Source: Asaia bogorensis
GTDB lineage: Bacteria > Pseudomonadota > Alphaproteobacteria > CACIAM-22H2
Length of the DNA: 42,644 nt
NCBI GenBank assembly: GCA_945901855.1
Contig: CAMDLT010000033.1
Location: 1 to 42,644, forward strand
Reading direction: 5' to 3'
The notes beneath the pieces are model-generated. The model was not told the origin of the DNA. It searched no databases and saw only the letters and a program-made list of their open reading frames with translations. A program made the translations under genes and the position numbers. Positions 1 through 10,016 of this stretch are shown in pieces; within the stretch, counting starts at the first letter, position 1, and each line of letters opens with the position of its first letter.

Positions 1-2106
1 CCACGCGACCAGCAGCAGCGCCAAGCACGCAAGGAACGTCAGCAACCCCGGCATCAGCGGGGTTTGCGATACGCCCGTGACCACGTATTCGCCATTGGCA
101 CGGAAGCCGATCCAGCCCCGGCCGCCCGGTATCGCGCCGCCCGCGTCCCGGTTCGCGCGCACGCGGCGGATGTCGGGAATGCCGTCGGCAAGCCATTGCA
201 CCGAACCGCCGGTCGCCTCGACCGCAGGCTTCAGCAACGCGTCGATCGTGCGCATATCGGCGGTCTCGCGCGGGTTCACGGCGCCCACCGCCGCCAACGT
301 CGTGCGCTCGCCGTCGCTCAATCGATAAAGGCCCGGTCGGTCGGGCGCGTATATCGCAGCTTCCCGGCCCGCGCGCGTGCTCGCAAGGCTCACGTTGCGC
401 GTCGAACCGTCCGGCGCGGTTATCGTCACGGGCGTCTGCACGGGCTCGAGCGTGCGGCGCTCGATTTCCATGCGATTGCCGCGCACGCGCACTTTGAGAT
501 CGTTTTCTTCGAGCTCGGGCTCCTTCATCAGCCAGTGCGCAATGCGACGCAGCAGCTCGGCATGCGGACCGCCGCCGTCGAGGCCGCGCGCCCACAGCCA
601 GAAATGATCGCTCATGAGCTGGGCGACGCGCCCCTCGCCCACGCGGTCGAGCATCAGCAAAGGCCGCTCGTTGGCGCCGTTCATCAGCACCTGGCCGCGC
701 CTTGGCTCGGCGTCGATATGGCGGAACCAGCGGCCCCAATCGGGCGGCGTGCCGCTTGCGCCCGCCCCCGGCAAATCGGAGGTCACCGGATGGCGCCTGC
801 CCATGTCCGACAGGCTGGGCCGGTAGGCCGCATCGAAATTTTGCCCGGTGGGCGCCCCCGGCATGATCTGGCCGATGGGCGAATTGAACAGCGAATTGGG
901 CGTCGAAAAATTGGCGCCCACCGCGATCAGCAAGGCGCCGCCGCCGCGCACATAGCGCACGATATTGTCGAGATAGACGGGCGCCAGCACGTCGCGCCGC
1001 CGATAGCGGTCGAAAATGACCAGATCGAACTCCGCGAGCTTGACCTCGAACAATTCGCGGATCGGAAACGCGATCAGCGAGAGCTCGTTGACCGGCGTGA
1101 AATCCTGCGATTCGGGCGGGCGCAGAATCGTGAAATGCACAAGATCGACCGCCGGATCCGATTTCAGCAAATTGCGCCACGTACGTTCGCCCGCATGCGG
1201 CTCGCCGGTCACGAGCAAAACGCGAAGGCGGTCGCGCACGCCGTTGACGACAACGATTTGCTTGTTGTTGTCGAGCGTGAGCTCGCGCGTGCCCGCTTCG
1301 ACTTCGATCTCGAACACCGTCTCGCCGGCTTTTTCGAGCTGGAAATCGATCGTCGTCGAAACGCCGACGGGCACGCGTACGCTTTGGAAGGGCTGGCCGT
1401 TGCGCTTGATATCGACGCGGGCCGATGCGCGCGGCGCCGTGCCCGCGCCTGCCCCGGCGCGCGGCGGTGCGCCGTCGTCCACGCGGATTGTAAGTGTCTG
1501 CGGCTTGGCGACGATGGCAAAACCCGGCGCCTGTTCCAGCACGAGGCGGCGGTCGATTTCGTTGCGCTCGCCCGCCAGAAGCGCATGCAACGGTCCCGGC
1601 AGGTTGAGGCGCGCGAGCGCGGCTGCATCCCCTGCAGGCGCGTCATGGACTTGGCCGTCGGTCAGCAGGGCCACGCCCGCAAGCCGGTTGCGCGGCACGT
1701 CGGACAACGCGCGCTCGACCGCTTCGAACAGGCGCGTGCCGTCTTGCGCCAATCCGCCGGCTGCCCCGGCGCGCACGACGCGCAGCTCGAAATCTTTTTC
1801 GCGGCCAAGCCGTTCGCGCAAGGCGTCGGCCGCGCGCTCGATGCGTGCACTGCGCTGGCCCAACTTGGCGCTGTCGCTTTCGTCGATCACGACAAGCCCG
1901 ATATCGGGGAGCCCGCGCCGCTCCTCGACCACCGCCAGCGGATTGGCAAGCGCGAGCAGCAGGCCCGCGACCGCGCCCAAACGCCACACCGCGCCGCGCG
2001 CGCGCTTGAAAAACGCGTAGCCGAGCGGGAGTGCCGCCAACATCGCCAATGCCGCCAGCCAGTGCGCGCCGATCAGCGGCGAAAAGGCGATCGAATAGTC
2101 GGTCAT
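1..2106 (-). CDS. VWA/glutamine-amidotransferase-like membrane protein, last gene of MoxR-DUF58 cluster (3' end outside window)
   Basis: This frame stays open for 702 codons from an ATG at 2106 to the left edge, so the stop codon lies outside the window. Two hydrophobic helices lie near residues 12-33 and 42-60. A von Willebrand A-like region follows, with DESDS at residues 75-79, which fits the DxSxS metal-site pattern, and a later LLTDG segment. The middle part (RLRVLLVTGEPHAGERTW onward) resembles a class I amidotransferase-like or ThuA-like fold. The last residues in the window form a third hydrophobic helix, so probably only a few residues are missing. The start overlaps the stop of the upstream DUF4159 gene as ATGA, which implies translational coupling. 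The protein is probably anchored in the inner membrane with the large domain in the periplasm. The biochemical function is not known. Confidence 0.85.
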   Translation of the reverse strand, partial: MTDYSIAFSPLIGAHWLAALAMLAALPLGYAFFKRARGAVWRLGAVAGLLLALANPLAVVEERRGLPDIGLVVIDESDSAKLGQRSARIERAADALRERLGREKDFELRVVRAGAAGGLAQDGTRLFEAVERALSDVPRNRLAGVALLTDGQVHDAPAGDAAALARLNLPGPLHALLAGERNEIDRRLVLEQAPGFAIVAKPQTLTIRVDDGAPPRAGAGAGTAPRASARVDIKRNGQPFQSVRVPVGVSTTIDFQLEKAGETVFEIEVEAGTRELTLDNNKQIVVVNGVRDRLRVLLVTGEPHAGERTWRNLLKSDPAVDLVHFTILRPPESQDFTPVNELSLIAFPIRELFEVKLAEFDLVIFDRYRRRDVLAPVYLDNIVRYVRGGGALLIAVGANFSTPNSLFNSPIGQIMPGAPTGQNFDAAYRPSLSDMGRRHPVTSDLPGAGASGTPPDWGRWFRHIDAEPRRGQVLMNGANERPLLMLDRVGEGRVAQLMSDHFWLWARGLDGGGPHAELLRRIAHWLMKEPELEENDLKVRVRGNRMEIERRTLEPVQTPVTITAPDGSTRNVSLASTRAGREAAIYAPDRPGLYRLSDGERTTLAAVGAVNPRETADMRTIDALLKPAVEATGGSVQWLADGIPDIRRVRANRDAGGAIPGGRGWIGFRANGEYVVTGVSQTPLMPGLLTFLACLALLLVAW

Positions 2107-4844
2107 CGGCGCAGCCTTTCCAGGATCGTGTCGACATGCACCTGGTCGCCCTTATAGTTGCCGGTCAGCGCGTACATCACCAGATTGATGCCAAAGCGCA
2201 CGGCAAACTCGCGCTGGGTGTCGCCGCCGGGCACGGCCGCGAACATGGGCCGGCCGCCGGCATCCAAGGCCCAAGCCCCGGCCCAGTCGTTGGCGCCGAT
2301 CACGACCGACGTAACGCCGTCTTTGTCGCGCGCGTCGGGCTGCTCGATCCACAAGGGCGCCCCGGTCACGCGGCCCGGAAAATCCTGCAACAGGTAAAAG
2401 GTTTTGGTCAGCACATGCTCGGCCGGGACGCGCACCAAACGCGGCAGGTCCAGCGGCCGCAGCAAGTCGCGCAGACGCTGCGCCGCAGGGCCCGCCGCGC
2501 TCGGTCCCAGAAAATCGGCCTCGCGCGTGTCGAACAAAATCATGCCGCCATTGGCCATGTATTGTTTGACGCGCGCCATCGCCCCGGCGCTGGGCAGCGG
2601 CGCTTGCGGCAGCACCGGCCAATAGAGCAGCGGATAGAAGGCAAGTTCGTCGCGCTCCAAATCGACGCCCGCAGGCGTGCCCGGGTCGACGGCCGTGCGC
2701 CGCGCGAGCATCACGCCAAGGCCCGCAAGGCCAGCCCTGCTCACGCGGTCGGTCTGCTCGTCGCCGGTGCGCACATAGGCAAGGTTGGTTGCAAGCGAAC
2801 CTGCCACGCCCGCGGCTTCGTCGACCGGGGGCAGGCGTTGGGCGTTGGCACCGGTTGGGCCAAGCGCAAGCAGCGCAAGCACCAGCGCCGCGCCCAGCCG
2901 ATTGCGCGCAGCGCCGATCGGCACGAGGCCGCGCAAAGCCAGCGCCAGCACAAGATCCGCCAGCAGCAGCAGCAAGGCGAGCACGAACAAAGCCGGTTTG
3001 AAATCGACCTCGGCCGCGCTGTCGTAGGCGGCGCGCACGATGCCCGACGGCAAGACCGTGGCGGCACGCGGGGCCGCAAGACCCTGGCTTAGATTGAGGG
3101 CGCGGCGCGCGGATTGGGTGCCGTAATGGCCGGGGGGCGTGCGCGGCGCGGCCAGCGTGGCCCCAAGCGTGCGCGCCGACACGCCGGTCGCGGCCGGAAA
3201 CGGCGCAACCAGACGGCCAAAACCGTCGAGCGTGGCAACGGGTGCGAGCATCGCCTCGCCCGTGCCGTCGCCCGCAACGCCTTGGGCCAGAGCAATCAGG
3301 CGTTGCAGCATTTCGATATAGAGGCCCGACAGCGGCAGGTCCGACCATTCGGGCGAGGCCGTCACGTGCACGAGCACGAGCCAGCCTTCGCCGCGTTTGT
3401 CGGCCGTGACAAGCGGCGTGCCGTCGACCAAGCGCGCCCAGCTTTTGCGCACGAGATCGAGCGTGGGCTCGGCCAGAACCTGGCGGCGCACCAGCACGTC
3501 GGCAGGCACATCGAGCCCGACAAAGGGCGAGTCCGGGTCGAACGGGGCGAGGCCGATGGGCTGTTCCCAGCTCATCGCCCCGCCGAACGCGCGCCCGCCC
3601 AAACGCAGCGGGACCGGCACCAGATCGTCGTTGGCTTCGGCAAGGCGCGTGCCCGCAAAGCGCAGCACCACGCCGCCGCGCCGCATCCATGCCTCGACCG
3701 CCGCGCGCTCGGCCGTCGGCAATTCGCCGATGTCGGCCAGAATCAGCACGGCCGTTTCGCGCGCCAGCAGATCGACGACCGTGCCGATACGTACTTCGCT
3801 GAAAGGTTGCAACGCGCGTTCGAGGTAGAACGTGTCGGCCAGCAACGGCTGGTTCTGCCGCTCGGCCGTGTCGCTCGACACGATGCCGACCGGGCGGCGG
3901 CGCCAGCGCTCGTCGATGAGCGCGCTGGCGGCAGCGCTTGTTTCGCCCTCGATCTCCAGGCGCGCTACGCGGTTGCGCAGTTCCGAGGGCAGCACGATGC
4001 GCGCCACCGCCGTGCTTGTCGTGTCCTCGAAGCGCAGCCGCTCGCGCGCGAGCAGGCGGCCGTCTTCGCCGCGCGCCACAAGCCCTAGGTCGAGCGGCCC
4101 GGCAGTGCTCGCGCGCGCGACCGTCGCGGCGATGGCGCCCGTCTCCGACACCGGCGGCAACAGCAGGCGCGCCAGTTTTTCGGGCGCGGGCGCCGTGTAA
4201 GTCGTGGGGCCGATGCGCTGCAACCGTTCGAGCAGCGGGGCGAGGGCGGGATCGGCCAACCCGTCGGCAAAATACTGGATGTTGGCGGCTTGCTCGGGCG
4301 CGACGGTTTCGAGCGCGGCGAGGGTTGCCGCACGATCGACGGGCCAGGGTTTGGGCTCGAGCGCGCCGACCAGCGGGCGCGCCTCGCTGGCCGTCATCAA
4401 GCGCGAGGGGCGCGGCGGTTCGCCTGCCGCGTTGGGGGCGGTCGCGAGCAACATGACCGCGCGCGAATCGCGCTCGGCCCCGTCGAGGGCGCGGTCGAGA
4501 TGGCTGCGCATCGCGCTCCAATTGGTGGCCGACGACCAGCCATCGTCGACAACCAAGATCGTGGGCCCCGATCCGACCACGCGCGCCGCCGGGTTCAGGA
4601 CGGGCTGCGCCAGCGCAAAAATGATCATTGCCGCGATCAGCAGGCGCAGCAGCAGCAGCCACCACGGCGTCTGGGCCGGCGTTTCTTCGCCCGGCTTCAC
4701 GCGCAGCAGCAACGCGATTGCCGGAAACCGTGCGCGGCGCGGGGCGGGCGGCGTCACGCGCAGCAGCCACCACAGCACCGGCAAGGCCGCGAGCCCCGCG
4801 AGCCACATCGGCGTCAGAAATGCGAAGGCGCCCAGAAAGCCCAT
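2103..4844 (-). CDS. BatA N-terminal and DUF4159 domain membrane protein
   Basis: A 913-residue protein. Residues about 5-30 and 60-82 are hydrophobic and flank a BatA-type N-terminal region with a short basic loop (PPAPRRARFPA). A VWA-like part begins near residue 95 (ILVVDDGWSS, a variant of the metal-binding motif). A further long hydrophobic stretch lies near residues 625-650. The C-terminal third (YVRTGDEQTDRVSRAGL, then GGMILFDTREADF) is the DUF4159 region, which has an amidotransferase-like look. The ATG follows the stop of the DUF58 gene directly (TAG then ATG), and the stop overlaps the next start. Families with this N-terminus occur beside MoxR ATPases in Bat-like operons. A role in envelope protein assembly is inference; no enzymatic activity is established. 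Confidence 0.88.
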   Translation of the reverse strand: MGFLGAFAFLTPMWLAGLAALPVLWWLLRVTPPAPRRARFPAIALLLRVKPGEETPAQTPWWLLLLRLLIAAMIIFALAQPVLNPAARVVGSGPTILVVDDGWSSATNWSAMRSHLDRALDGAERDSRAVMLLATAPNAAGEPPRPSRLMTASEARPLVGALEPKPWPVDRAATLAALETVAPEQAANIQYFADGLADPALAPLLERLQRIGPTTYTAPAPEKLARLLLPPVSETGAIAATVARASTAGPLDLGLVARGEDGRLLARERLRFEDTTSTAVARIVLPSELRNRVARLEIEGETSAAASALIDERWRRRPVGIVSSDTAERQNQPLLADTFYLERALQPFSEVRIGTVVDLLARETAVLILADIGELPTAERAAVEAWMRRGGVVLRFAGTRLAEANDDLVPVPLRLGGRAFGGAMSWEQPIGLAPFDPDSPFVGLDVPADVLVRRQVLAEPTLDLVRKSWARLVDGTPLVTADKRGEGWLVLVHVTASPEWSDLPLSGLYIEMLQRLIALAQGVAGDGTGEAMLAPVATLDGFGRLVAPFPAATGVSARTLGATLAAPRTPPGHYGTQSARRALNLSQGLAAPRAATVLPSGIVRAAYDSAAEVDFKPALFVLALLLLLADLVLALALRGLVPIGAARNRLGAALVLALLALGPTGANAQRLPPVDEAAGVAGSLATNLAYVRTGDEQTDRVSRAGLAGLGVMLARRTAVDPGTPAGVDLERDELAFYPLLYWPVLPQAPLPSAGAMARVKQYMANGGMILFDTREADFLGPSAAGPAAQRLRDLLRPLDLPRLVRVPAEHVLTKTFYLLQDFPGRVTGAPLWIEQPDARDKDGVTSVVIGANDWAGAWALDAGGRPMFAAVPGGDTQREFAVRFGINLVMYALTGNYKGDQVHVDTILERLRR

Positions 4845-5744
4845 CTAGCGCCCCCGCAAGGCGGCGTCGCCAAGCGCCAGCCACAAGGTGAGCAAAGCCG
4901 TTTCGGGCGGCCGGTCGGTGCGGTGCGCAACAAAGCCCCAACCGTGCGCGCGCGCGATCGCGCGCAGACCCGCCACATGGTCGGCATAGACCGCGCGATA
5001 GTCGTCGCGCACAGCTTCGACGCGCGCCACCAGCATATCGCCCTCGTTCTCCAATCCTTCGAAGCGCGTGCGCCCGGCATAGGGCAGGTTTTCTTCGGCC
5101 GGATCTGCGATCTGCACGATTTGCCCGCGTGCCCCGCCGCCCGCCAGACGCGCGATCGCCGCATCGGTCTGCGCAAGCGGCCCCAGAAAATCGCCGAACA
5201 GCACGATATGCGCGTGACGCTGCAGACGCACGGGCGGCGGCACGTCGCCTTGCGGCGTGTTTGTGCCCAGCAGCGACTCCGCCAATCGATTGACGGCAAA
5301 ACGCCCGTGCTGGGCGCGCGCGCCCTCCCCCAGCAAGCCGATGCGCTCGCCGCCGCGCGCCAGCAGCGAGGCCAGCGCGACCAGCAGCAAATCGGCGCGC
5401 CCGGATTTTTGCGGCAACGATTCCGCCGACGACCATGCCATCGACGGCGAGCCGTCGCGCCACAGCCACACGGTCTGGGCAGATTCCCATTCGGTCTCGC
5501 GCACATAGACCGCATCGCTTTTGGCCGTCTGGCGCCAGTCGATGCGCTCGATCGAATCGCCCGCCATGTAGCGGCGGAACTGCCAGAAGCTTTCGCCCGG
5601 ACCCGTGCGCCTGCGACCGTGCACGCCCTGGGCGACCGTATCGGACACGCGCTGGGCTGCAACCAAAAGTGCGGGCAGACGGCTTGCCAGCCCCTCGGCG
5701 GCAAGTCGCTGGCGCAGGATCGTCGCGGATGTTCCGTTGGCCAT
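4845..5744 (-). CDS. DUF58 domain-containing protein
   Basis: A protein of 299 residues. The DUF58 signature is clear around residues 50-88 (GESFWQFRRYMAGDSIERI followed by DWRQTAKSDAVYVRE). Just after it, RDGSPS at 96-101 gives a DxSxS-like metal site, consistent with the VWA-like fold expected of this family. There is no signal peptide or membrane helix, so it is probably cytoplasmic. I chose the ATG at 5744 because MANGTS starts 20 bases after the MoxR stop; a much longer open frame upstream is only a shadow of moxR. DUF58 proteins are usual partners of MoxR ATPases, and the operon position supports that. Function beyond this pairing is unknown. Confidence 0.93.
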   Translation of the reverse strand: MANGTSATILRQRLAAEGLASRLPALLVAAQRVSDTVAQGVHGRRRTGPGESFWQFRRYMAGDSIERIDWRQTAKSDAVYVRETEWESAQTVWLWRDGSPSMAWSSAESLPQKSGRADLLLVALASLLARGGERIGLLGEGARAQHGRFAVNRLAESLLGTNTPQGDVPPPVRLQRHAHIVLFGDFLGPLAQTDAAIARLAGGGARGQIVQIADPAEENLPYAGRTRFEGLENEGDMLVARVEAVRDDYRAVYADHVAGLRAIARAHGWGFVAHRTDRPPETALLTLWLALGDAALRGR

Positions 5745-5764
5745 GGCGGCGGAACCGGGTGCGA

Positions 5765-6781
<1,017 letters not shown>

Positions 6782-6921
6782 GGGGCGGGATCCTCGAAAA
6801 AAGGGTCGGGCTCTAACGAAGCGTGGCAGAGGCTGCCCTGTCCGTCCAGCAGCCTTTCGTTACACCACATCGAAGACGCTGCAGGATGCGTGCCGAAGGG
6901 TATAGAGTGGCGTCGACTCCA

Positions 6922-7431
6922 ATGAACGCATCCCTGCCCCAGCTTTCTTTGTCGAATTTGGCGCCCGAGATTTGCGGCGATTTCGATCTGCGCATTCGGC
7001 GCGATGGAACATGGCTTTATCGCGATGCGCCGATCGCACGCCCGGCGCTTGTAAAACTTTTTGCGAGCGTGCTGCGTCGCGAGCCCGACGGCAGCTATTG
7101 GCTCGTGACCCCCTACGAGCGCGGCCGCGTGACCGTCGATGCGGCGCCGTTTGTTGCAGTCGATGTCGATGTGGTCCGCGAGAACGGCATTTCGCGCGCC
7201 ATCTTTCGCACCAATCTCGACGAAAACGTGGCGGCGGGCCCGTTGCATCCGATGACACTCGTGGCAGCAAGCGACGGCAGCCAAATCCCGCATGTGACGG
7301 TCCGCGCCGGGCTTGAGGCGCGCGTGGCACGATCGGCCTTCTACCGCCTGGTCGATGCGGCCACGACCGAGGGCGGACAGCTTGGCGTTTGGAGCGACGG
7401 CGTTTTTTTCCGCTTGGGCGACGCCGCATGA
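6922..7431 (+). CDS. DUF1285 domain-containing protein
   Basis: A 169-residue soluble protein of the DUF1285 family, recognised from the pattern CGDFDLRIRRDGTWLYRDAP and the downstream WLVTPYERGRVTVDAAPF. These proteins are common in proteobacteria and have no assigned reaction. The ATG at 6922 gives a family-length protein; an in-frame extension back to 6823 is not conserved in character and was not used. It is the first of three tightly coupled plus-strand genes: its TGA overlaps the start of the Nudix gene. It diverges from moxR. A TATAGA sequence at 6901-6906 could be a -10 element, but no good -35 partner was seen. Confidence 0.9.
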   Translation: MNASLPQLSLSNLAPEICGDFDLRIRRDGTWLYRDAPIARPALVKLFASVLRREPDGSYWLVTPYERGRVTVDAAPFVAVDVDVVRENGISRAIFRTNLDENVAAGPLHPMTLVAASDGSQIPHVTVRAGLEARVARSAFYRLVDAATTEGGQLGVWSDGVFFRLGDAA

Positions 7432-8039
7432 TGTCGCCTGCCGGCATTCGCGCGGCCCTTGCGGCGTTCACGGCGCGCGTGGGCGCGCGCGGCGACCATG
7501 ACGGCAATCCGGGGCTGCTTCCTGGCGCGACCGCGCTGCGCCCGGCAGCCGTTCTGATTCCTTTGATCGTGCGCCCGGCGGGTCTTTCGGTGCTGCTGAC
7601 CCAGCGCACGGCGCATCTGCACGATCATGCCGGGCAGATCAGTTTTCCGGGCGGCCGCATCGAAGCCAGCGACCGCGACGAGGTCGCCGCCGCCTTGCGC
7701 GAAACCGAAGAAGAAGTCGGCCTCGACCGCCGCCATGTCGAAATTGTCGGGCGGCTCGACACCTACCGCACGCGCACGGCGTACGAAGTGACGCCGGTCG
7801 TGGGACTTGTGACGCCGCCCTTCGATCTGGCCCCCGATGCGTTCGAGGTTGCCGACATTTTCGAAGTGCCGCTGGCCTTCGTGCTCGATCCGGCCAACCG
7901 CGCGCGCCAAAGCCGCGTGTTCGAAGGGACCGAGCGCCACTTTTGGGCGGTCTCGTACGAATCGCGCTATATCTGGGGCGCAACCGTCGGCATGCTCGTC
8001 AATCTTGCCGAAGTGCTCGCGGCAGGAGGGCGCACTTGA
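7428..8039 (+). CDS. Nudix hydrolase, CoA pyrophosphatase type
   Basis: About 203 residues. The region QISFPGGRIEASDRDEVAAA followed by LRETEEEVGL contains the Nudix box (Gx5Ex7REUxEExGU), preceded by the LTQRTAHLHDHAGQISFPGG region typical of the NudL/PCD1 CoA pyrophosphatases. The expected reaction is hydrolysis of CoA or acyl-CoA to 4'-phosphopantetheine and 3',5'-ADP. Two ATG codons lie side by side at 7428 and 7431; the first overlaps the DUF1285 stop as ATGA. The C-terminus overlaps the DUF6111 start. Substrate is inferred from the family only. Confidence 0.92.
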   Translation: MMSPAGIRAALAAFTARVGARGDHDGNPGLLPGATALRPAAVLIPLIVRPAGLSVLLTQRTAHLHDHAGQISFPGGRIEASDRDEVAAALRETEEEVGLDRRHVEIVGRLDTYRTRTAYEVTPVVGLVTPPFDLAPDAFEVADIFEVPLAFVLDPANRARQSRVFEGTERHFWAVSYESRYIWGATVGMLVNLAEVLAAGGRT

Positions 8040-8338
8040 TCCGCATTTTGATGGAATTTCTGCTGCCGCTGCTGCTGCCGACCGTCGTGTACGGGTTGTG
8101 GATGGCCTACGAACGTCGGCGGCAGGAAAAACTGGGACGCGGCGAGATGCCGGGCTGGCGCGACGCGCCGTGGGTGTGGCTTGGCCTCGCGGGCGTCGTC
8201 CTGACGGCCGTGCTGCTGTTCGGGCTTGTGCTGATGCGCGACACGGGCAACGCCAAGGGCATTTACGTGCCCCCGCGCATGGCGCCCGACGGCAGCATCG
8301 CGCCTGCCAACGTGGACCCGCGACCGCCTGCGCGCTGA
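8036..8338 (+). CDS. DUF6111 family small membrane protein
   Basis: A protein of 100 residues with two hydrophobic helices (about residues 6-21 and 43-62) and a short C-terminal tail with YVPPRMAPDG, the pattern of the alphaproteobacterial DUF6111 family. The best start is TTG at 8036, overlapping the Nudix stop as TTGA, because AGGAGGG at 8024-8030 sits five bases upstream. The ATG at 8051 lacks such a site and would cut into the first helix. Third gene of the DUF1285-Nudix-DUF6111 unit. The function is unknown; location is the inner membrane. Confidence 0.85.
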   Translation: MIRILMEFLLPLLLPTVVYGLWMAYERRRQEKLGRGEMPGWRDAPWVWLGLAGVVLTAVLLFGLVLMRDTGNAKGIYVPPRMAPDGSIAPANVDPRPPAR

Positions 8339-8391
8339 TCGCGCCTGCACATCGCTCGCTCGCCCGGCGGCAATGCCGGAAAAAACGGCTG

Positions 8392-8928
8392 CTATTTGGG
8401 CGCCACGACCATCGTCATTTGGCGGCCTTCCATGCGCGGGTGCGACTCGACCTTGGCAAGCAGGGTCAAATCCTCGCGCAGACGTTCGAGCAATTGGTGC
8501 CCGAGTTCTTGGTGCACCATTTCGCGCCCCCGAAAGCGCAGCGTGACCTTGACCTTGTCGCCTTCGTCGAGGAAACGCACCATCGCGCGCTTTTTGACGT
8601 CGTAATCGTGATCGTCGATGCCGGGGCGCATCTTGATCTCTTTGATCTCGATGACCTTCTGCTTCTTGCGCGCTTCGTTGGCTTTTTTCTGCTGTTCGTA
8701 TTTGAATTTGCCGAAATCGAGCAGTTTGGCCACCGGCGGCTCGGCGTTGGGGCTGACTTCGACGACATCCAGCCCGGCATCCCAGGCCAATTGCAGCGCG
8801 TCGAAAACATTCACCACACCGAGCATTTCGCCCTCCGCGCCGATCAGGCGCAGGTCGGGCGATTCGATTTGGTCGTTGATCCGCGGGCCGTCTTTGGTCG
8901 GCGGGGCGTCATGGGAAGGACGAGCGAT
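8392..8928 (-). CDS. infC: Translation initiation factor IF-3
   Basis: IF-3 binds the 30S subunit, keeps it apart from the 50S subunit and checks start-codon choice. The N-domain motif DGPRINDQI, the lysine-rich linker ([20 protein letters not shown]) and the C-domain ending in [10 protein letters not shown] are all present. No ATG lies in the right place. A TTG at 8946 gives 184 residues but has no purine-rich site upstream. An ATC at 8928 gives 178 residues beginning IARPSHD and has GAAAGAG seven bases upstream. I prefer ATC, because infC in other bacteria uses rare starts such as AUU for self-control. The genes rpmI and rplT, which often follow infC, are absent here: the next gene is convergent DUF6111. 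Confidence 0.95.
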   Translation of the reverse strand: MARPSHDAPPTKDGPRINDQIESPDLRLIGAEGEMLGVVNVFDALQLAWDAGLDVVEVSPNAEPPVAKLLDFGKFKYEQQKKANEARKKQKVIEIKEIKMRPGIDDHDYDVKKRAMVRFLDEGDKVKVTLRFRGREMVHQELGHQLLERLREDLTLLAKVESHPRMEGRQMTMVVAPK

Positions 8929-8954
8929 GGGCGTTCTCTTTCTCAAAAGGAGCA

Positions 8955-8977
8955 GCCGTGCACGGGGGGAGCACGGC
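8955..8977 (-). promoter_or_regulatory. Hairpin in the infC leader
   Basis: On the minus strand GCCGTGC and GCACGGC form a perfect 7-bp stem around a 9-base C-rich loop. It lies between the predicted transcription start near 8996 and the infC start, about 26 bases before the ATC codon and 8 bases before the alternative TTG. Only a short CTTTT follows, so it is not a convincing terminator. A role in IF-3 translational control or mRNA stability is possible. Confidence 0.5.
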
Positions 8978-9002
8978 CGGTCCGCAGGCCAAAGGGAGGC
9001 CG

Positions 9003-9030
9003 AATTTACGGAACGCGGCCCTTAAGTCAA
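9003..9030 (-). promoter_or_regulatory. Predicted sigma-70 promoter of infC
   Basis: Minus-strand TTGACT (9025-9030) is followed after 16 bases by TAAATT (9003-9008). The -35 box overlaps the stop codon of the upstream glycosyltransferase. The predicted start near 8996 gives a leader of about 68 bases that contains the hairpin at 8955-8977. The same TTGACT box also precedes the tRNA-Leu and kdsD genes in this window. Confidence 0.55.
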
Positions 9031-10016
9031 GGTCCGCCCGCAGGTTTCTTGGCACCGGGCGCGGCGGAATCGCGCACGAACAGCAACCGCATGACCTCGT
9101 CCACCCCCAAACCGATCAGGCTGGTGCGGCGCAAAACGGCCACTTCCTTGCCGCGCGGCGCGCACAAAGCGGGGTCGGATTCCGCGCTGAACAGCACGAT
9201 CGACGGGCAATCAGCCGCCGCAATCAAGTGCATAGGGCCGGTATCGTTGCCGATCGCGGCACTGGCCCCGCGGGCGAGCGCAGCGATTTCGGCAAAGCTG
9301 GTCTCGCCCGTAAGATCGCGCGTGCGCGGGGTGGCCGCCCGGATGGTGGCCCCCAATTCTTTTTCGTCGCGACCGCCCACGACAACCGGAACTGCCCCGT
9401 GCGCCAGCAATTCGGTCGCCAGCGCGGCGTATTTGGCGACGGGCCAGCGCTTGGCAAGCCGCCCGGCCGAGCCACCGGGGACCAGCAGCACAAACGGTTC
9501 GGGCAGTTTGAAGCGTCCAAGATCAGCCGTCGCCCAATCGAGATTGGTGCGCGGCACGTCGGCGATGCCGGCCATCGCCAACTGGTCGCGCTGGCGGTCG
9601 ACCGTGTGCATCTTGTCGCGCGCCGGGTTGGCGTGCGGCAGGCTGCAGCCGGGCGCGATGCCCGACCAATCGGGCCGCACCCCCGGCCCCAGCAGTTTGA
9701 AATAGAAACTCGAGCGGCTGGAGGTCTGCAAATCGTAGACGCGCGCGAACTTGCCCCGGCGCAGGCGGCGGTGCAGCCCGAACAACCGCGGCAGATTGAA
9801 TTTCTGCGGCTTCGAATCGATCCACACCTCGTCGACATACGGACTCTTTTCGAGAAACGGCGCGTACGGGGCCGTCGTCAGCAGCACGATATGCGCATCC
9901 GCGTGGAAGCGCCGTATGGCCGCCATCGGCCCCAGCGCTTGGACCAGGTCGCCCAAAGCGCCATGTTTAATGACCAGAATGTTTTGCTTGGCCGGCGGGA
10001 CTGGCGAATCGGTCAC
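9027..10016 (-). CDS. Glycosyltransferase family 9 (heptosyltransferase-like)
   Basis: A 329-residue protein of the ADP-heptose:LPS heptosyltransferase type (GT9, GT-B fold). Visible features are the N-terminal ILVIKHGALGDLVQALGPMA, the central VLLVPGGSAGRLAKRWP and the donor-site segment AIGNDTGPMHLIAAADCP. GT9 enzymes add heptose to the LPS inner core on the cytoplasmic side of the inner membrane. The start is GTG at 10016, overlapping the stop of the GT4 gene as GTGA, so both enzymes are probably made together. The exact donor and acceptor cannot be read from sequence. Confidence 0.92.
   Translation of the reverse strand: MTDSPVPPAKQNILVIKHGALGDLVQALGPMAAIRRFHADAHIVLLTTAPYAPFLEKSPYVDEVWIDSKPQKFNLPRLFGLHRRLRRGKFARVYDLQTSSRSSFYFKLLGPGVRPDWSGIAPGCSLPHANPARDKMHTVDRQRDQLAMAGIADVPRTNLDWATADLGRFKLPEPFVLLVPGGSAGRLAKRWPVAKYAALATELLAHGAVPVVVGGRDEKELGATIRAATPRTRDLTGETSFAEIAALARGASAAIGNDTGPMHLIAAADCPSIVLFSAESDPALCAPRGKEVAVLRRTSLIGLGVDEVMRLLFVRDSAAPGAKKPAGGP

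Noticed and set aside
64..2157. Long plus-strand open frame of 697 residues
   Set aside because: It is a shadow of the minus-strand membrane protein: arginine/histidine/alanine-rich with no family feature.
8361..8385. CCGGC/GCCGG hairpin between DUF6111 and infC as a terminator
   Set aside because: It is followed by A residues on the plus strand, and the T run on the minus strand comes before the stem, so it fits neither direction.
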